Shown: piece by piece, positions 20,333 to 27,048 of the stretch
How the letters are laid out: every line of letters begins with the position of its first letter
How positions within the stretch are numbered: the first letter of the stretch is position 1
NCBI GenBank assembly: GCA_041402045.1
Contig: JAWKSZ010000014.1
Span: 1 to 64,000, forward strand
Direction of reading: 5' to 3'
Origin: JAGQRJ01 sp041402045
Lineage (GTDB): Bacteria > Planctomycetota > J058
DNA length: 64,000 nucleotides
Translations under genes and position numbers: made by a program
The notes under the pieces: model-generated
Database searches by the model: none
What the model was told of the DNA's origin: nothing
The model's input: only the letters and a program-made list of their open reading frames with translations

Positions 20333-20338
20333 TAGAGT
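20333..20338 (+). promoter_or_regulatory. -10 box TAGAGT for the BMC operon
   Basis: TAGAGT lies 48 nt before the GTG of the shell-protein gene, giving a leader of about 40 nt. A TTGGGG at 20315 is too close for a standard -35 box, so an activator may be needed. No other convincing promoter exists in the 230-bp divergent region. Confidence 0.4.
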
Positions 20339-20386
20339 CTGACCCTCGTCGGCGATCCCGCCGGCGCCCGCCGAGTTGGGGAACGG

Positions 20387-20977
20387 GTGGAACACGCCGA
20401 ACGCCTGGGGCTCAAGACCAAGACCGAGGACGCTGAGCCGTCGATCGCCCTGATCGAATGCAGCAGCATTGCCAAGGGTTACGAGGTGGCCGACGCGGTC
20501 GCCAAGCGCTCTCCGGTGCGGCTGCTGTGGGCGCGGACGGTGTCCCCCGGCAACCACGTGACCCTGTTCTCGGGCGAGGTTCCGGAGACCGAGGCCGCCT
20601 TCGAGCGCGGCGTCGAGGTCGCGGGCAAGACCTGCCTGGGCAGCATGTTGATCCCCAACGTGCACCCGCACCTGATCCCGGCGATCCGCGCCCCGCGCCC
20701 GATCGACGTGGACGAGGCCCTGGGGATCGTCGAGACCCGCACCGTGGCCAGCGCGATCCACGCCGCCGACCGCGCGGCCAAGACCTCGGACGTCGAGCTG
20801 CTCGAGGTCCGGCTGGCCATGCACCTGGGGGGCAAGGGGTTCTTCCTCCTGGCCGGGAGCTTCGCCGACGTCGAGAGCGCGGTCGCGGCCGCGGTCGAGG
20901 ACGCCGGCGAGCACCTGCTGCGCGAGGTCGTGATCCCGCGCGCGAGCCAGGAGCTGCTCGAGCACCTGTTCCAGTAG
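20387..20977 (+). CDS. Tandem-domain bacterial microcompartment shell protein (BMC-T, PduT-like)
   Basis: This 196-residue protein contains two BMC folds: residues 19-100 (IALIECSSIAKGYEVADAV...SMLIPNVHPHLIPAI) and 110-193 (ALGIVETRTVASAIHAADRA...EVVIPRASQELLEHL). The pattern closely follows PduT, a trimeric shell protein with a central pore. In PduT a cysteine in the first domain (TICPGK) binds a [4Fe-4S] cluster at the pore. Here the same place reads TVSPGN, with Ser53, so the cluster is probably absent. The second-domain loop HLGGKGF lines the presumed pore. GTG 20387 follows GGGGA. It is the first of three tightly spaced genes, and no hexameric or pentameric shell gene is in the window. 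Confidence 0.9.
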   Translation: MEHAERLGLKTKTEDAEPSIALIECSSIAKGYEVADAVAKRSPVRLLWARTVSPGNHVTLFSGEVPETEAAFERGVEVAGKTCLGSMLIPNVHPHLIPAIRAPRPIDVDEALGIVETRTVASAIHAADRAAKTSDVELLEVRLAMHLGGKGFFLLAGSFADVESAVAAAVEDAGEHLLREVVIPRASQELLEHLFQ

Positions 20978-20987
20978 GCCCGGGCGC

Positions 20988-21461
20988 GTGAAGCGGATCG
21001 TCACCCGAGAGGATATCGAGGTCGCCCGCGACGCCGGGCGCCCGCTGGGCGTCGGCCCCGACGACGTCGTGACCGAGGCCGCCCGCGAGCTGGCGGCGCG
21101 CTGGGGCGTCACGATCCAGGTCATGGGCGTGGACGAGTCCGCGGGCGCGCACCGCCCCACCGTGGGCGAGGTCCTGGCCGGGTCGCCGCCCCCCGAGCGC
21201 GCGGTCGTCTCCGCCGTGGGCCGCAACCGCCGCGGGATCCTGGCCGAGCTCACCGCGCAGATCGCCGCCCTCGGCGGGAGCGTCGAGGACATTAGCCAGC
21301 GGATCGTGTCCGGCTACTTCTCGGCGATCTTCATGGTCGACCTGAGCGAGGTCGACGAGTTCGCCACGCTCAAGCACGGGCTCGAGGCGCTCTCGGTCCC
21401 CGGCGACTACAAGGTCGTGGTCCAGCACGAGCGCATTTTCCAGGCCATGCACCGCCTATGA
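20988..21461 (+). CDS. EutQ-like N-terminal segment fused to an ACT domain
   Basis: The 157-residue product has two parts. Residues 1-47 (MKRIVTREDIEVARDAGRPL, DDVVTEAARELAARWGV) match the N-terminal segment of EutQ and related microcompartment proteins. Residues 71-155 form an ACT domain of the UPF0237 type (GRNRRGILAELTAQI, DISQRIVSGYFSAIFMVDL, ending ERIFQAMHRL). UPF0237 proteins are usually the ACT domain alone and are commonly encoded next to DUF711, as here. ACT domains bind small ligands, often amino acids. The added segment links the ACT/DUF711 pair with the shell protein. The start is GTG 20988, 10 nt after the previous stop; the end overlaps the next gene by ATGA. Confidence 0.85.
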   Translation: MKRIVTREDIEVARDAGRPLGVGPDDVVTEAARELAARWGVTIQVMGVDESAGAHRPTVGEVLAGSPPPERAVVSAVGRNRRGILAELTAQIAALGGSVEDISQRIVSGYFSAIFMVDLSEVDEFATLKHGLEALSVPGDYKVVVQHERIFQAMHRL

Positions 21462-22828
21462 TCCGCGACCAGGAGGTCCTCGAGACCCTGCGCATGGTGG
21501 CGCTCGAGAACCTCGACATTCGCTGCGTGACCCTGGGCGTGTCGCTCCTCGACTGCGCCGCCTCGAGCGTCGAGAGCGTGGCGGACAAGGTCTACGCCAA
21601 GCTCTGCCGGGTCGGCGAGCAGCTCGTGCCCACCTGCCAGGCGATCGAGCGCGAGCTGGGGATCCCGATCGTCAACAAGCGCATGTCGGTGACCCCGATC
21701 GGGGTCCTGGCCGGCTCGTGCGTGAAGGACGAGACCACCGACCTGACGCCGATCGCGGTGGCCCTCGACCGGGCCGCGCGCCAGTGCGGGGTCGACTTCC
21801 TCGGCGGGTTCTCGGCGCTGGTGCACAAGGGGTTCACCCCCGCCGACCGCGCGCTCCTGAACTCCATGCCCCGCGCCCTGGCCCAGACCGAGCGCGTGTG
21901 CGGCTCGGTGAGCGTGGCCTCGCGCCAGGCCGGGGTCAACGTGGACGCCGTGCTGCGCATGGGCCACGTGATCAAGGAGCTCGCCCAGAACACCGCGGAC
22001 AGCGACGGGATCGGCTGCGCCAAGCTCGTGGTGTTCTCGAACATTCCCGAGGACAACCCGTTCATGGCCGGCGCGATCCACGGCCTGGGCGAGGCCGAGC
22101 TCGTGATCAACGTCGGCGTCTCCGGCCCCGGCACGGTGGCCGCCGCGCTCAAGGAGCTCGGCCCCGCGGCGGACCTGCTGCAGGTGGGCGAGTCGATCAA
22201 GCGCACGGCGTTCAAGATCACCCGCGTCGGCGCGCTGGTCGCGCGCGAGGCCGCGCAGCGCATGGGCGTCACCGCTGGGATCGTCGACCTCTCGCTGGCC
22301 CCGACCCCCGCGGTCGGCGACAGCGTGGCCGAGATCCTGGAGCTGATCGGCGTCGACGCCGCCGGCGGGCCGGGCTCGACGCTGGCGCTCTCGCTCCTGA
22401 CCGACGCGGTCAAGAAGGGCGGGGCCATGGCCACCGCCGCGGTGGGCGGGCTCTCGGGCGCGTTCATTCCGGTGTCCGAGGACTCGCTCATGGACAAGCG
22501 GGCGGCCGAGGGCAAGCTGACCCTCGAGAAGCTCGAGGCCATGACCGCGGTGTGCTCGGTCGGCCTCGACATGGTCGTGGTCCCCGGCGACACGCCGGCA
22601 ACGACCCTGGCCGGGATCATTGGCGACGTCATGGCGATCGGCGTCGTGAACGGCAAGACCACCGCGGTGCGGATCATTCCCGCCCCGGGCAAGGCCGCCG
22701 GCGACACCGTGCACTTCGGCGGGCTCCTCGGCTCCGGCTGCGTCATGCCGGTGAGCCAGGTCTCCGCCGAGCGCCTGTTCCGCCGCGGCGGCCGCGTCGC
22801 GCCTCCGACGCAAGCGCTGGTGAATTAG
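21458..22828 (+). CDS. DUF711 / UPF0210 'PFL-family' protein
   Basis: The 456-residue protein is a full-length DUF711 member (IRDQEVLETLRMVALENLDIRCVTLGVSL, NKRMSVTPIGVLAGSC, LINVGVSGPGTVAAAL, TVHFGGLLGSGCVMPVS). The family is called PFL-like because its fold resembles pyruvate formate-lyase, but the glycyl-radical motif is not visible and no activating enzyme is near; the biochemical activity is unknown. The classical partner is a small ACT protein, present just upstream with a 4-nt overlap. The shell protein in the same operon suggests a compartment-associated or shell-protein-bound role. A 20-bp hairpin spans the stop codon. Confidence 0.9.
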   Translation: MIRDQEVLETLRMVALENLDIRCVTLGVSLLDCAASSVESVADKVYAKLCRVGEQLVPTCQAIERELGIPIVNKRMSVTPIGVLAGSCVKDETTDLTPIAVALDRAARQCGVDFLGGFSALVHKGFTPADRALLNSMPRALAQTERVCGSVSVASRQAGVNVDAVLRMGHVIKELAQNTADSDGIGCAKLVVFSNIPEDNPFMAGAIHGLGEAELVINVGVSGPGTVAAALKELGPAADLLQVGESIKRTAFKITRVGALVAREAAQRMGVTAGIVDLSLAPTPAVGDSVAEILELIGVDAAGGPGSTLALSLLTDAVKKGGAMATAAVGGLSGAFIPVSEDSLMDKRAAEGKLTLEKLEAMTAVCSVGLDMVVVPGDTPATTLAGIIGDVMAIGVVNGKTTAVRIIPAPGKAAGDTVHFGGLLGSGCVMPVSQVSAERLFRRGGRVAPPTQALVN

Positions 22829-22862
22829 CTGCCGCAGGCGCCAATTCACCAGCGCTTGCGTC
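22807..22862. terminator. 20-bp perfect hairpin across the DUF711 stop codon
   Basis: Arms 22807-22826 and 22843-22862 are exact inverse complements, with a 16-nt loop. The first arm contains the last codons of the DUF711 gene and the T of its TAG. No T-run follows. It is the likely 3' end or stability structure of the BMC operon. Confidence 0.6.
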
Positions 22863-22871
22863 CGGTCCATT

Positions 22872-22932
22872 CAGGGTCTGTCCCAGACCCCCTCGGCCTC
22901 GGGGCAAAGCCCCTCGGCCTCACCCCCAAGGG
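22872..22932 (+). repeat. Dispersed hairpin repeat, copy 2
   Basis: About 61 bp with the same order of parts as the copies at 13029 and 26425: GGGTCTG-TCC-CAGACCC, then CTCGG, then GGGGC-AAA-GCCCC, then CCTCACCCCCAAGG. It follows the BMC operon hairpin by 9 bp. Confidence 0.75.
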
Positions 22933-22948
22933 CCTCGCGGGCTGCGCC

Positions 22949-23074
22949 CGCTCGGCGGCGCTGCTGCGCAGCGCCCCTGCGGGGTCCACCGCTCCAACGC
23001 TTCGCCCACCGCTGCGCCGACCGGACCTCCAGCGGGCTGCACCGCTCGGCGGCGCTGCTGCGCAGCGCCCCTGC
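22949..23074. repeat. Direct repeat pair of a 32-bp hairpin unit
   Basis: The 32-bp unit starting CGCTCGGCGGCG occurs at 22949-22980 and again at 23043-23074, 94 bp apart. Each unit folds as GGCGCTG-CTGCG-CAGCGCC. The whole 22829-23137 gap is made of such palindromic GC-rich blocks and shows no gene. Confidence 0.6.
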
Positions 23075-23137
23075 CACCGCTCCTGCCCCCTCGCCCACCT
23101 CTCCGGGTCCCGCCGCTCCTGCGCCACGGGGCGTAAC

Positions 23138-23506
23138 TCAGCGCAGCCGGCTGAGGCGGCAGTGCTGTTGCCCGTAGCTGTGGCTCCAGAGCAGGAGGAC
23201 CCCACAGAAGGCGAGGAACGCGAGCAGCGACCAGGCCACGGAGAGGCCCAGCCAGTCGAGCACGACCGCGCTCCCGCCCACCAGGAGCACCCCGATCGCG
23301 ACGCCTACCGCGACGATCGCCGCCAGGTGCGGGGTATGGACGTCGAAGGTCTCCCGGCAGCGGAGACACCGGAAGCGGTAGGGGTTGAACTGGCGGATGC
23401 TCACCCACAACGTGATCTCTGCCTTGCAGGCGGGGCAGGCGGTGGCGGGGAAGTCGGGCGGCGGTTCGTCGATCTGCGGGGCTCGATAGGGGTCCTGGTC
23501 GGTCAT
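23138..23506 (-). CDS. Zinc-ribbon protein with two membrane helices
   Basis: The 122-residue protein starts MTDQDPYRAPQIDEPP, then has a CPAC...CLRC zinc ribbon (Cys24, 27, 47, 50), then two hydrophobic helices (about 62-83 and 88-108) and a basic end. It is probably a small inner-membrane protein with a cytoplasmic metal-binding head. The DPYxxP start recurs in another small membrane protein at 28572. The ATG overlaps the stop of the glycosyltransferase upstream (ATGA), so it is the last gene of a three-gene envelope operon. Function unknown. Confidence 0.75.
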   Translation of the reverse strand: MTDQDPYRAPQIDEPPPDFPATACPACKAEITLWVSIRQFNPYRFRCLRCRETFDVHTPHLAAIVAVGVAIGVLLVGGSAVVLDWLGLSVAWSLLAFLAFCGVLLLWSHSYGQQHCRLSRLR

Positions 23507-25140
23507 TCCGCCTTCTCCGGCTCGCCGCGGATCAGGATCGGCAGTCCGCGGTGGCGCGCGTAGCCCTGCGCGTCCAGCCAGGCCAGGAAGGCCGGGTCCT
23601 GGGAGAGCAGGTCGCTCGCGGTGTGCACCTCCCACACCCGCCCCTCGCTGCAGCGAAAGGACGGCAGCGCGATCCCGCCCACGAGGACCACGGCGGCGGG
23701 CGGGGTGCGCTCGAGGTCGACGAGCACGTCGTCGAGGGCCAGGATCCCGCCGCTGACCGCGGGGCTGGCCGGGGCGCGGTCGGCGAGCACGTAGAGCTCG
23801 GGCCGCCAGCCGGCGACGAACACGGGGGCGTCGGGGGCGGTGATCGCCTGCAGCCGGTGGGCGAGGGCGCGGCGCTGGGTGCGGGTCGCGCGGTCCGAGA
23901 CCGAGCCGGTGGCGAGCGAGGGGTCGGACACGAGCAGCCAGCCCGTGCCCAGGGCCAGCGCGATCCCTGCACCGAGGGTGGCCGTCGCCCCAACGCGACG
24001 CAGCCGCGGGCCGCCGCGCGCGCGGGCCAGGAGCGCGCGGAGCTCGAGCCCGGCGAGGGGGGCCGCCGCCGGGAGCAGGAGCATGAAGTAGTGCAGCGAC
24101 CAGCGCAGGCCGATCGAGGCCGTGAGCAGACCCACCGCCGCGAGGGCCACGAGCCCGGCCACCAGCCGCGGCGCCGCGCGGCGCTGGGCGAGCGCCCCCC
24201 AAGCGGCGAGCACGAGCACGGCGTTGGCCAGGAGCGGGATCCCCAGGCGCTCGACGACCAACGCGCCGTAGCGCAGATAGCGCGGGAGCGTGGTGTAGCG
24301 CTCGAGCTCTTGGACCTGGGTCACCCCGGTCTCCGGCGCGCCGGCGCCGAGGGCGAACCCGTGCAGCCGTTCGAGGTAGGGCGCTGGGTCGCCCAGGACC
24401 CACCACAGGAGCCCAAACGCGCCGACCGCGATCCACCAGCCCGCGGCCGCGCAGGCGAGCCCGCGGGCCAAGACGCGGACCCCTGCGCGGGGGGCGAGGA
24501 AGGCCAGGGCCACGGGCTCCACGAGCACGAACACCGCCGCTTGCTCCTTGGCGAGCGCGGCGAGGCCCAGGGCGGCCCCCGCCCGCAGGCAGCGCACGGC
24601 GGAGGTCGGCGAGCCCGTGGGGTTCAGGCGCACGACGAGGTAGAGCGCGAGCCCGAGGTTCGCCCAGGGCTCGGCGTTGCTGCTCAGGCCGTGGAAGGGC
24701 AGGAGCCCCAGGACGTAGAGCGCCGCGGTCGCGACGCTCGCGCCCCGGTCGTGGGTCCAGCGCCACACCAGCCAGCCCAGGAGCACGCCGCTGAGTCCCA
24801 CGGCGGCGCTGGTCAGCACGTCCGCCAGCCAGAAGCTCCGCCCGCCGTCCAGGGAGTAGAGCAGCTGGTGCAGACGCAGCCAGGGCAGATCGAAGGGCCC
24901 CAGGCCCTGAGCGTCCGCGTGGCGGGCCATGGACAGGTAGCCGTACTCGTCGACGCTGCGGGTCAGCCGCGACGCGGCGAACAGCGCGCGGAGCAGCGCC
25001 AGCCCCAGCCCGGTGGCGGCCAGAGTCCAGACGGCGCGCCGGCGGTCGGCGTCGGCGCGTGGACCCTCCCCCGCGCCCGCGAGCAGGGCTCCCACCGCCC
25101 CGAGGGCCGCCAGGACGACCAGTGCCGTGAGCGTGGCCAT
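23503..25140 (-). CDS. Polytopic membrane glycosyltransferase (GT39/ArnT-like)
   Basis: This 545-residue protein has about a dozen predicted membrane helices and a C-terminal periplasmic domain. The first large loop carries SVDEYGYLSMA, the acidic pair that in GT39/GT83 (GT-C) enzymes binds the metal or lipid-phosphate donor. Later features are GLSSNAEPWANLGLALYLV and RWSLHYFMLLLPAAAPLAGLE. Such enzymes move a sugar from a polyprenyl-phosphate donor to lipid, glycan or protein on the outer face of the inner membrane. It lies 8 bp after the acyltransferase gene, so both probably modify envelope lipids. Donor and acceptor are unknown. ATG 25140 begins a membrane helix. Confidence 0.82.
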   Translation of the reverse strand: MATLTALVVLAALGAVGALLAGAGEGPRADADRRRAVWTLAATGLGLALLRALFAASRLTRSVDEYGYLSMARHADAQGLGPFDLPWLRLHQLLYSLDGGRSFWLADVLTSAAVGLSGVLLGWLVWRWTHDRGASVATAALYVLGLLPFHGLSSNAEPWANLGLALYLVVRLNPTGSPTSAVRCLRAGAALGLAALAKEQAAVFVLVEPVALAFLAPRAGVRVLARGLACAAAGWWIAVGAFGLLWWVLGDPAPYLERLHGFALGAGAPETGVTQVQELERYTTLPRYLRYGALVVERLGIPLLANAVLVLAAWGALAQRRAAPRLVAGLVALAAVGLLTASIGLRWSLHYFMLLLPAAAPLAGLELRALLARARGGPRLRRVGATATLGAGIALALGTGWLLVSDPSLATGSVSDRATRTQRRALAHRLQAITAPDAPVFVAGWRPELYVLADRAPASPAVSGGILALDDVLVDLERTPPAAVVLVGGIALPSFRCSEGRVWEVHTASDLLSQDPAFLAWLDAQGYARHRGLPILIRGEPEKAE

Positions 25141-25148
25141 GCGGTCCC

Positions 25149-26216
25149 CTAGCGCGAGCTGAGCTCTTCGGGGCGCGGACCCTCGCTGCTCTCGAGGACG
25201 GCGTCGTGGGTGTGGGTCACCCGCACGCGCTCGCTTGCGAGGGCCGTGCCGCGAGGGTCGAGGGGCAAGGCGTCGGTGATCCGGGCGAAGGGCTCGGCCT
25301 CGCCCTCGGGGCGGCGCCGCCAGCGGCGGTGCCCCCACAGCCACTGCTCGGGGTAGAGCCGGATCGAGGCCTCGAGCGCCAGGTTCACCCGCTCGGTGAT
25401 CTGCTGCACCGCCTGCGCGCGGTCGCCCGCGGGCTCGTGGCGGATCACGTCGAACAGCGTGGTGCGGTAGCGGAAGGCCCCCACGCGGTGCACGGCCACG
25501 ACCACGATCGGGCTCTTGCTGCGCACGTGGAGCTGGGCGGGGCTGGAGACCGTCGCCGCGGGCACCCCGAAGAACGGGGCGAACACTGGGTTTTGTCGGG
25601 CCTCCTGGTCGGCGTTGATCCCCACCGCCTCGCCGCGGCCGAGGGCCTTCTTCTGGGCCCACATGCTGCCCTTGGCCGGGATCAGGCGCTGGCCGAGGCT
25701 CGCGCGCAGGCCGAGCATGAACTCGTCGAGCTGGGGGTAGCCCGAGAACTTGGCGGTGGTCGTGATCGGCATGCCCAGGACGCCGGCGAGGTGGCCAGCC
25801 ATTTCCCACTGCCCGCTGTGGCCGACGACGCAGATCAGCCCGCGCCCTTCGTCGTAGACCTCGCGGATCCGCGCGTCGTCGCCGGGCTCGAAGAAGCGGC
25901 TGAAGCGCGCGGGGGTCACGGTGGGCAGCTTGGCCAACTCGACCAGGCTCAGCCCCAGGTGCCGGTAGTAGCGGTGCTCGAACGCCCGCCGCTCGGCCTT
26001 GTCCAAGTCGCGGCCGCAGGCGACCCGCAGGTTCTGGTGCAGGGTCTCGCGGTTGGGCTTGAGCCGCTCGAACCAGGCCCCGAGCTGACAGCCGAGGCGG
26101 TAGGCGTCCGGGAGGGACTGCCGCTGCACGCGCTGGGTCAGCGTGCGCAACCCGGGCATGATCCAGGGCACGATCCAGCCGCGGCGCGCGCGGCGTTCTC
26201 GGGACCGGACGCCCAC
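25149..26216 (-). CDS. Lysophospholipid / lipid A acyltransferase (LpxL/HtrB-like)
   Basis: A 355-residue member of the LpxL family. The acyltransferase signature reads LICVVGHSGQWEMAGHL, with the catalytic H-x4-E pattern (His, then Glu in WEMAG). It continues GINADQEARQNPVFAPFFGVPAAT and ends with YPEQWLWGHRRWRRRP, a hallmark of the family. These enzymes add secondary acyl chains to lipid A or to other lysolipids at the inner membrane. GTG 26216 is the best start: AGGAGGG lies 6 nt upstream. An earlier ATG at 26276 would place the tRNA-Glu end and its hairpin inside the gene. It heads the operon with the GT39-like and zinc-ribbon genes. Confidence 0.88.
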   Translation of the reverse strand: MGVRSRERRARRGWIVPWIMPGLRTLTQRVQRQSLPDAYRLGCQLGAWFERLKPNRETLHQNLRVACGRDLDKAERRAFEHRYYRHLGLSLVELAKLPTVTPARFSRFFEPGDDARIREVYDEGRGLICVVGHSGQWEMAGHLAGVLGMPITTTAKFSGYPQLDEFMLGLRASLGQRLIPAKGSMWAQKKALGRGEAVGINADQEARQNPVFAPFFGVPAATVSSPAQLHVRSKSPIVVVAVHRVGAFRYRTTLFDVIRHEPAGDRAQAVQQITERVNLALEASIRLYPEQWLWGHRRWRRRPEGEAEPFARITDALPLDPRGTALASERVRVTHTHDAVLESSEGPRPEELSSR

Positions 26217-26232
26217 GAACCCTCCTGACATG

Positions 26233-26264
26233 GAAGAAGGCAGCTCGAATGAGCTGCCTTCTTC
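26233..26264 (-). terminator. 14-bp hairpin after tRNA-Glu
   Basis: GAAGAAGGCAGCTC pairs perfectly with GAGCTGCCTTCTTC around a four-base loop, starting 4 bp after the tRNA 3' end. No T-run is present. The same layout follows tRNA-Ala at 38032. Confidence 0.7.
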
Positions 26265-26267
26265 GGT

Positions 26268-26342
26268 TGACCCCAAGGGGATTTGAACCCCTGTTTTAAG
26301 CTTGAGAGGCTTACGTCCTGGACCTGACTAGACGATGGGGCC
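26268..26342 (-). tRNA. tRNA-Glu(CUC)
   Basis: The 75-nt cloverleaf has a 7-bp acceptor stem (GGCCCCA with TGGGGTC, one G-T pair), the anticodon stem TAAGC/GCTTA with loop CTCTCAA giving anticodon CTC, and a T-arm with GGGGTTCAAATCCCC. Discriminator A. CCA is not encoded. It reads codon GAG, which is dominant in this GC-rich genome. Confidence 0.92.
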
Positions 26343-26424
26343 GGACTTCTGCGAAGGATACGGTCGGGGCCCTAGAGCGTCAAGCGCCAATTTCAGGCTC
26401 TTCGAGCCTGGAATTGCGGTGTTT

Positions 26425-26489
26425 CTGGGGGCCTGTCCCAGGCCCCCTCGGGCTCGGGCAAAGCCCCTCGCCCTCACCCCACAGGGGCC
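26425..26489 (+). repeat. Dispersed hairpin repeat, copy 3
   Basis: A 65-bp copy of the element at 13029 and 22872. The first hairpin is changed on both arms (GGGCCTG-TCC-CAGGCCC), a compensatory change that keeps the stem. The second hairpin is weaker (GGGC-AAA-GCCC). Confidence 0.7.
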
Positions 26490-26575
26490 GAGCAGCTACG
26501 CCCGCTCGGCAGGCACTGCGGACAGGCCTCGTCCCGCGCTTCGCGCGGGACATTCGCGGGCTTCGCCCGCTCATG

Positions 26576-26938
26576 CTCCGCCCGCTCGCTCGCTCCGCCT
26601 GCTCCGCCCCGCTCCGCCTGCTCCGCCCGCTCCGCCCGCTCCGCCTGCTCCGCTGCTCCGCCTGCTCCGCCGCTCCGCCTGCTCCGCCCGCTCCGCCTGC
26701 TCCGCCTGCTCCGCTCGCTCCGCCCGCTCCGCTCGCTCCGTCCGCTCCGCCTGCTCCGCCCGCTCCGCCTGCCTCCGCCCGCTCCGCCTGCTCCGCCCGC
26801 TCCGCCTGCTCCGCCCGCTCCGCCTGCTCCGCCTGCTCCGCCCGCTCCGCCTGCTCCGCCCGCTCATGCTCCGCCCGCTCATGCTCCGCCTGGTCCGCCT
26901 GGTCCGCCTGCTCCGCCCGCTCCGCCTGCTCATGCTTG
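26576..26938. repeat. 9-bp minisatellite, (CTCCGCCYG)n
   Basis: Roughly 360 bp of head-to-tail 9-mers CTCCGCCTG and CTCCGCCCG with scattered variants (CTCATG, CTCGCT, GTCCGC). Because the unit is 9 bp, all six frames stay open and give Leu/Arg/Pro- or Ala/Glu/Gln-rich strings, but there is no start signal, ribosome site or signal peptide. I read it as a non-coding tandem repeat between tRNA-Glu and the FAD gene. The remaining bases 26490-26575 and 26939-27023 hold nothing recognisable. Confidence 0.8.
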
Positions 26939-27023
26939 GTCGTCCGGGCTTCGCCCGAGTTTCCTGGCCCCCCCCTCGCTCGCCCTCCCCTGCGCTCGGC
27001 GCCCACCGCTGTCACGGCGGGGA

Positions 27024-27029
27024 TAGAAT
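27024..27029 (+). promoter_or_regulatory. -10 box TAGAAT of the FAD oxidoreductase gene
   Basis: TAGAAT lies 19 nt before GTG 27049, leaving room for the GGAGG ribosome site at 27039. No clear -35 box. Confidence 0.45.
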
Positions 27030-27048
27030 CCGCCCCGCGGAGGTGCCC

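Noticed and set aside
20157..23137. Further shell proteins (BMC-H or BMC-P) around the BMC operon
   Set aside because: I checked the frames on both strands near the operon and found only the one tandem-domain protein.
26217..26276. N-terminal extension of the acyltransferase to ATG 26276 or 26231
   Set aside because: It would cover the tRNA-Glu end and its hairpin; GTG 26216 has an AGGAGGG site at the right distance.
26571..26933. Arg/Ser-, Leu/Pro- or Ala/Glu/Gln-rich protein in the minisatellite
   Set aside because: All six frames are open only because the unit is 9 bp; no start signal or ribosome site.
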